Shown here: piece after piece, positions 63,103 to 64,000 of the stretch | Layout of the letters: every line of letters starts with the position of its first letter | Numbering within the stretch: the first letter of the stretch is position 1 | Made by a program: the position numbers and the translations under genes | The notes under the pieces: generated by a model | The model's database searches: none | What the model saw: only the letters and a program-made list of their open reading frames with translations | What the model was told of the DNA's origin: nothing | Source: Caldilineaceae bacterium | GTDB taxonomy: Bacteria > Chloroflexota > Anaerolineae > Caldilineales > Caldilineaceae | NCBI GenBank assembly: GCA_022842065.1 | Contig: JALHQH010000003.1 | Location: forward strand, 270,756 to 334,755 | Direction of reading: 5' to 3' | Length of the DNA: 64,000 nt

Positions 63103-64000
63103 ATGAACCAATACATCTTCCGCCGGATTCTGCAGGCACTGCCGGTCCTCTTTGGGATCACGATTATCACCTTTACCTTTACCGAGTTGGCCCCTGGCGA
63201 TGCGGTGTCGGCCATGTTGTTGGAGCAGCAAGGGGGGATTGCCGATATTGATGTGGTCGCCTTGCGCGCCCAATATGGGTTGGATCAGCCGGCCCCGGTG
63301 CGCTATCTGCGCTGGATGGGGGGCTTGTTTCAGGGCAACATGGGGGTGCGCATCCGCAGCGGCGTGCCGGTGGCCGAAGAGATCAGCCGCCGCCTGCCCG
63401 CAACCATGCAATTAATGTTGGCCGCGGTGCTCTTTTCGATTGTAGTGGGGATCCCCCTCGGCGTGCTCTCGGCGCTGCGCCAATACTCGGTCCTCGACTA
63501 TTTGATGACCGGCTTTGTCTTTATGGGCATCTCCGTGCCCGGTTTTTTTGCGGCGATTGTCGTCATCTATCTGTTTGCCGTACGCCTGGGCTGGTTTCCC
63601 ACCGGTGGCTATAGCACCCCTGGGGCGGACTTGGATACCCTGGGGCTGCTGCTCAACCGGCTCCACCACATGGCGCTGCCGGCCTTTGTGCTGGGGATCG
63701 AAAGTACCGCCGCGATCATGCGCTATACGCGTACCAGCATGCTCGAAGTGATCCGCCAAGATTACATGATCACCGCCCGCAGCAAGGGGTTGTCACAATT
63801 GTTAATTACCGTCCGCCACGGGCTGCGCAATGCCCTGCTCCCCGTGATTACGATTATCGGGCTGCGGCTGCCCAGCCTCTTTGGCGGGGCCATTATTATT
63901 GAGACGATCTTCAACTGGCCGGGCATGGGCACCTTATATATGGATGGCGTCAGCACGCGTGACTATCCCTTGATCATGAGTATGGTGCTGATTTCGGCGG
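63103..64000 (+). CDS. ABC transporter permease (DppB-like), partial at window end
   Basis: 299 codons visible, open to the window end. MNQYIFRRILQALPVLFGITIITF is the standard N-terminus, ARSKGLSQLLITVRHGLRNALLPV the EAA loop, FNWPGMGTLYMDGVSTRDYPLIM the C-terminal signature. It probably starts the permease pair of a second peptide-type importer served by the upstream binding protein. The stop codon is beyond the window. Confidence 0.92.
   Translation, partial: MNQYIFRRILQALPVLFGITIITFTFTELAPGDAVSAMLLEQQGGIADIDVVALRAQYGLDQPAPVRYLRWMGGLFQGNMGVRIRSGVPVAEEISRRLPATMQLMLAAVLFSIVVGIPLGVLSALRQYSVLDYLMTGFVFMGISVPGFFAAIVVIYLFAVRLGWFPTGGYSTPGADLDTLGLLLNRLHHMALPAFVLGIESTAAIMRYTRTSMLEVIRQDYMITARSKGLSQLLITVRHGLRNALLPVITIIGLRLPSLFGGAIIIETIFNWPGMGTLYMDGVSTRDYPLIMSMVLISA

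Overview
The window reads as a chromosomal segment of a Chloroflexota bacterium, probably from the Anaerolineae/Caldilineales side. This is an inference from gene content: Flp/TadE pilins, DUF2207 and SPFH membrane proteins, a CofE F420 ligase, DUF2723-type GT-C enzymes, Thr/Pro-rich surface proteins and large peptide-type ABC systems. Genes lie in short operons on both strands and are mostly housekeeping or metabolic. No rRNA, tRNA, CRISPR array, insertion sequence or prophage was recognised.

Layout. 0-1.3 kb: minus-strand pilin genes (two nearly identical Flp pilins in a perfect 247-bp tandem repeat, a third Flp-like gene, a TadE-like gene). 1.8-9.5 kb: an unknown protein, a Thr/Pro-rich surface protein, an atypical Amt-family transporter, a membrane-anchored J-domain protein, a degenerate Lgt-like protein and a UDP-xylose-synthase-type dehydratase. 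9.7-20.4 kb: lepA, a four-gene DUF2207/zinc-ribbon/coiled-coil/SPFH-HTH operon, scpB, an AmaP-like gene, rpoD and a methyltransferase. 21-27.5 kb: a phosphatase, then argB, argD, a short N-acetylglutamate-synthase-like GNAT, carA and homoserine dehydrogenase, with hairpins ahead of most of them. 27.5-36 kb: an HtrA lipoprotein, two response regulators, an AT-rich 0.8-kb gap, a degenerate M23 protein, an FmdB-like zinc ribbon, a nuclease-like/UvrD-C fusion and cofE. 36-45.6 kb: a class A PBP, two GT-C-like membrane proteins, an SH3 lipoprotein, a DinB/MDMPI protein and a mutarotase-like protein. 46-53 kb: an RraA-like aldolase, a di-heme peroxidase lipoprotein, a probable Dam-type restriction-modification pair, a toxin-like/DUF2283 pair, threonine synthase and a Nudix regulator. 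53.3-64 kb: a FadR/GntR regulator followed by dppBCDF-like transporter genes, two solute-binding lipoproteins and a second permease cut by the window end.

The most striking non-coding signals are: two exact matches to the bacterial parS consensus (17772-17787 and 20583-20598), which place the segment in the origin-proximal domain if ParB binds them; an AT-rich gap at 31.0-31.8 kb with DnaA-box-like 9-mers; four intergenic hairpin-forming arrays of a degenerate 8-bp repeat (45.8, 52.2, 56.4 and 63.0 kb), each just upstream of a plus-strand start codon; and many long perfect inverted repeats between genes.

Functions fit together as arginine/pyrimidine precursor supply (argB-argD-argA-like-carA), threonine supply (hom, thrC), envelope assembly and surface glycosylation (PBP, GT-C enzymes, SH3 proteins) and regulated uptake of peptides or oligosaccharides (FadR-type regulator plus ABC genes). 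Family assignments come from motifs read by eye; no database search was run.
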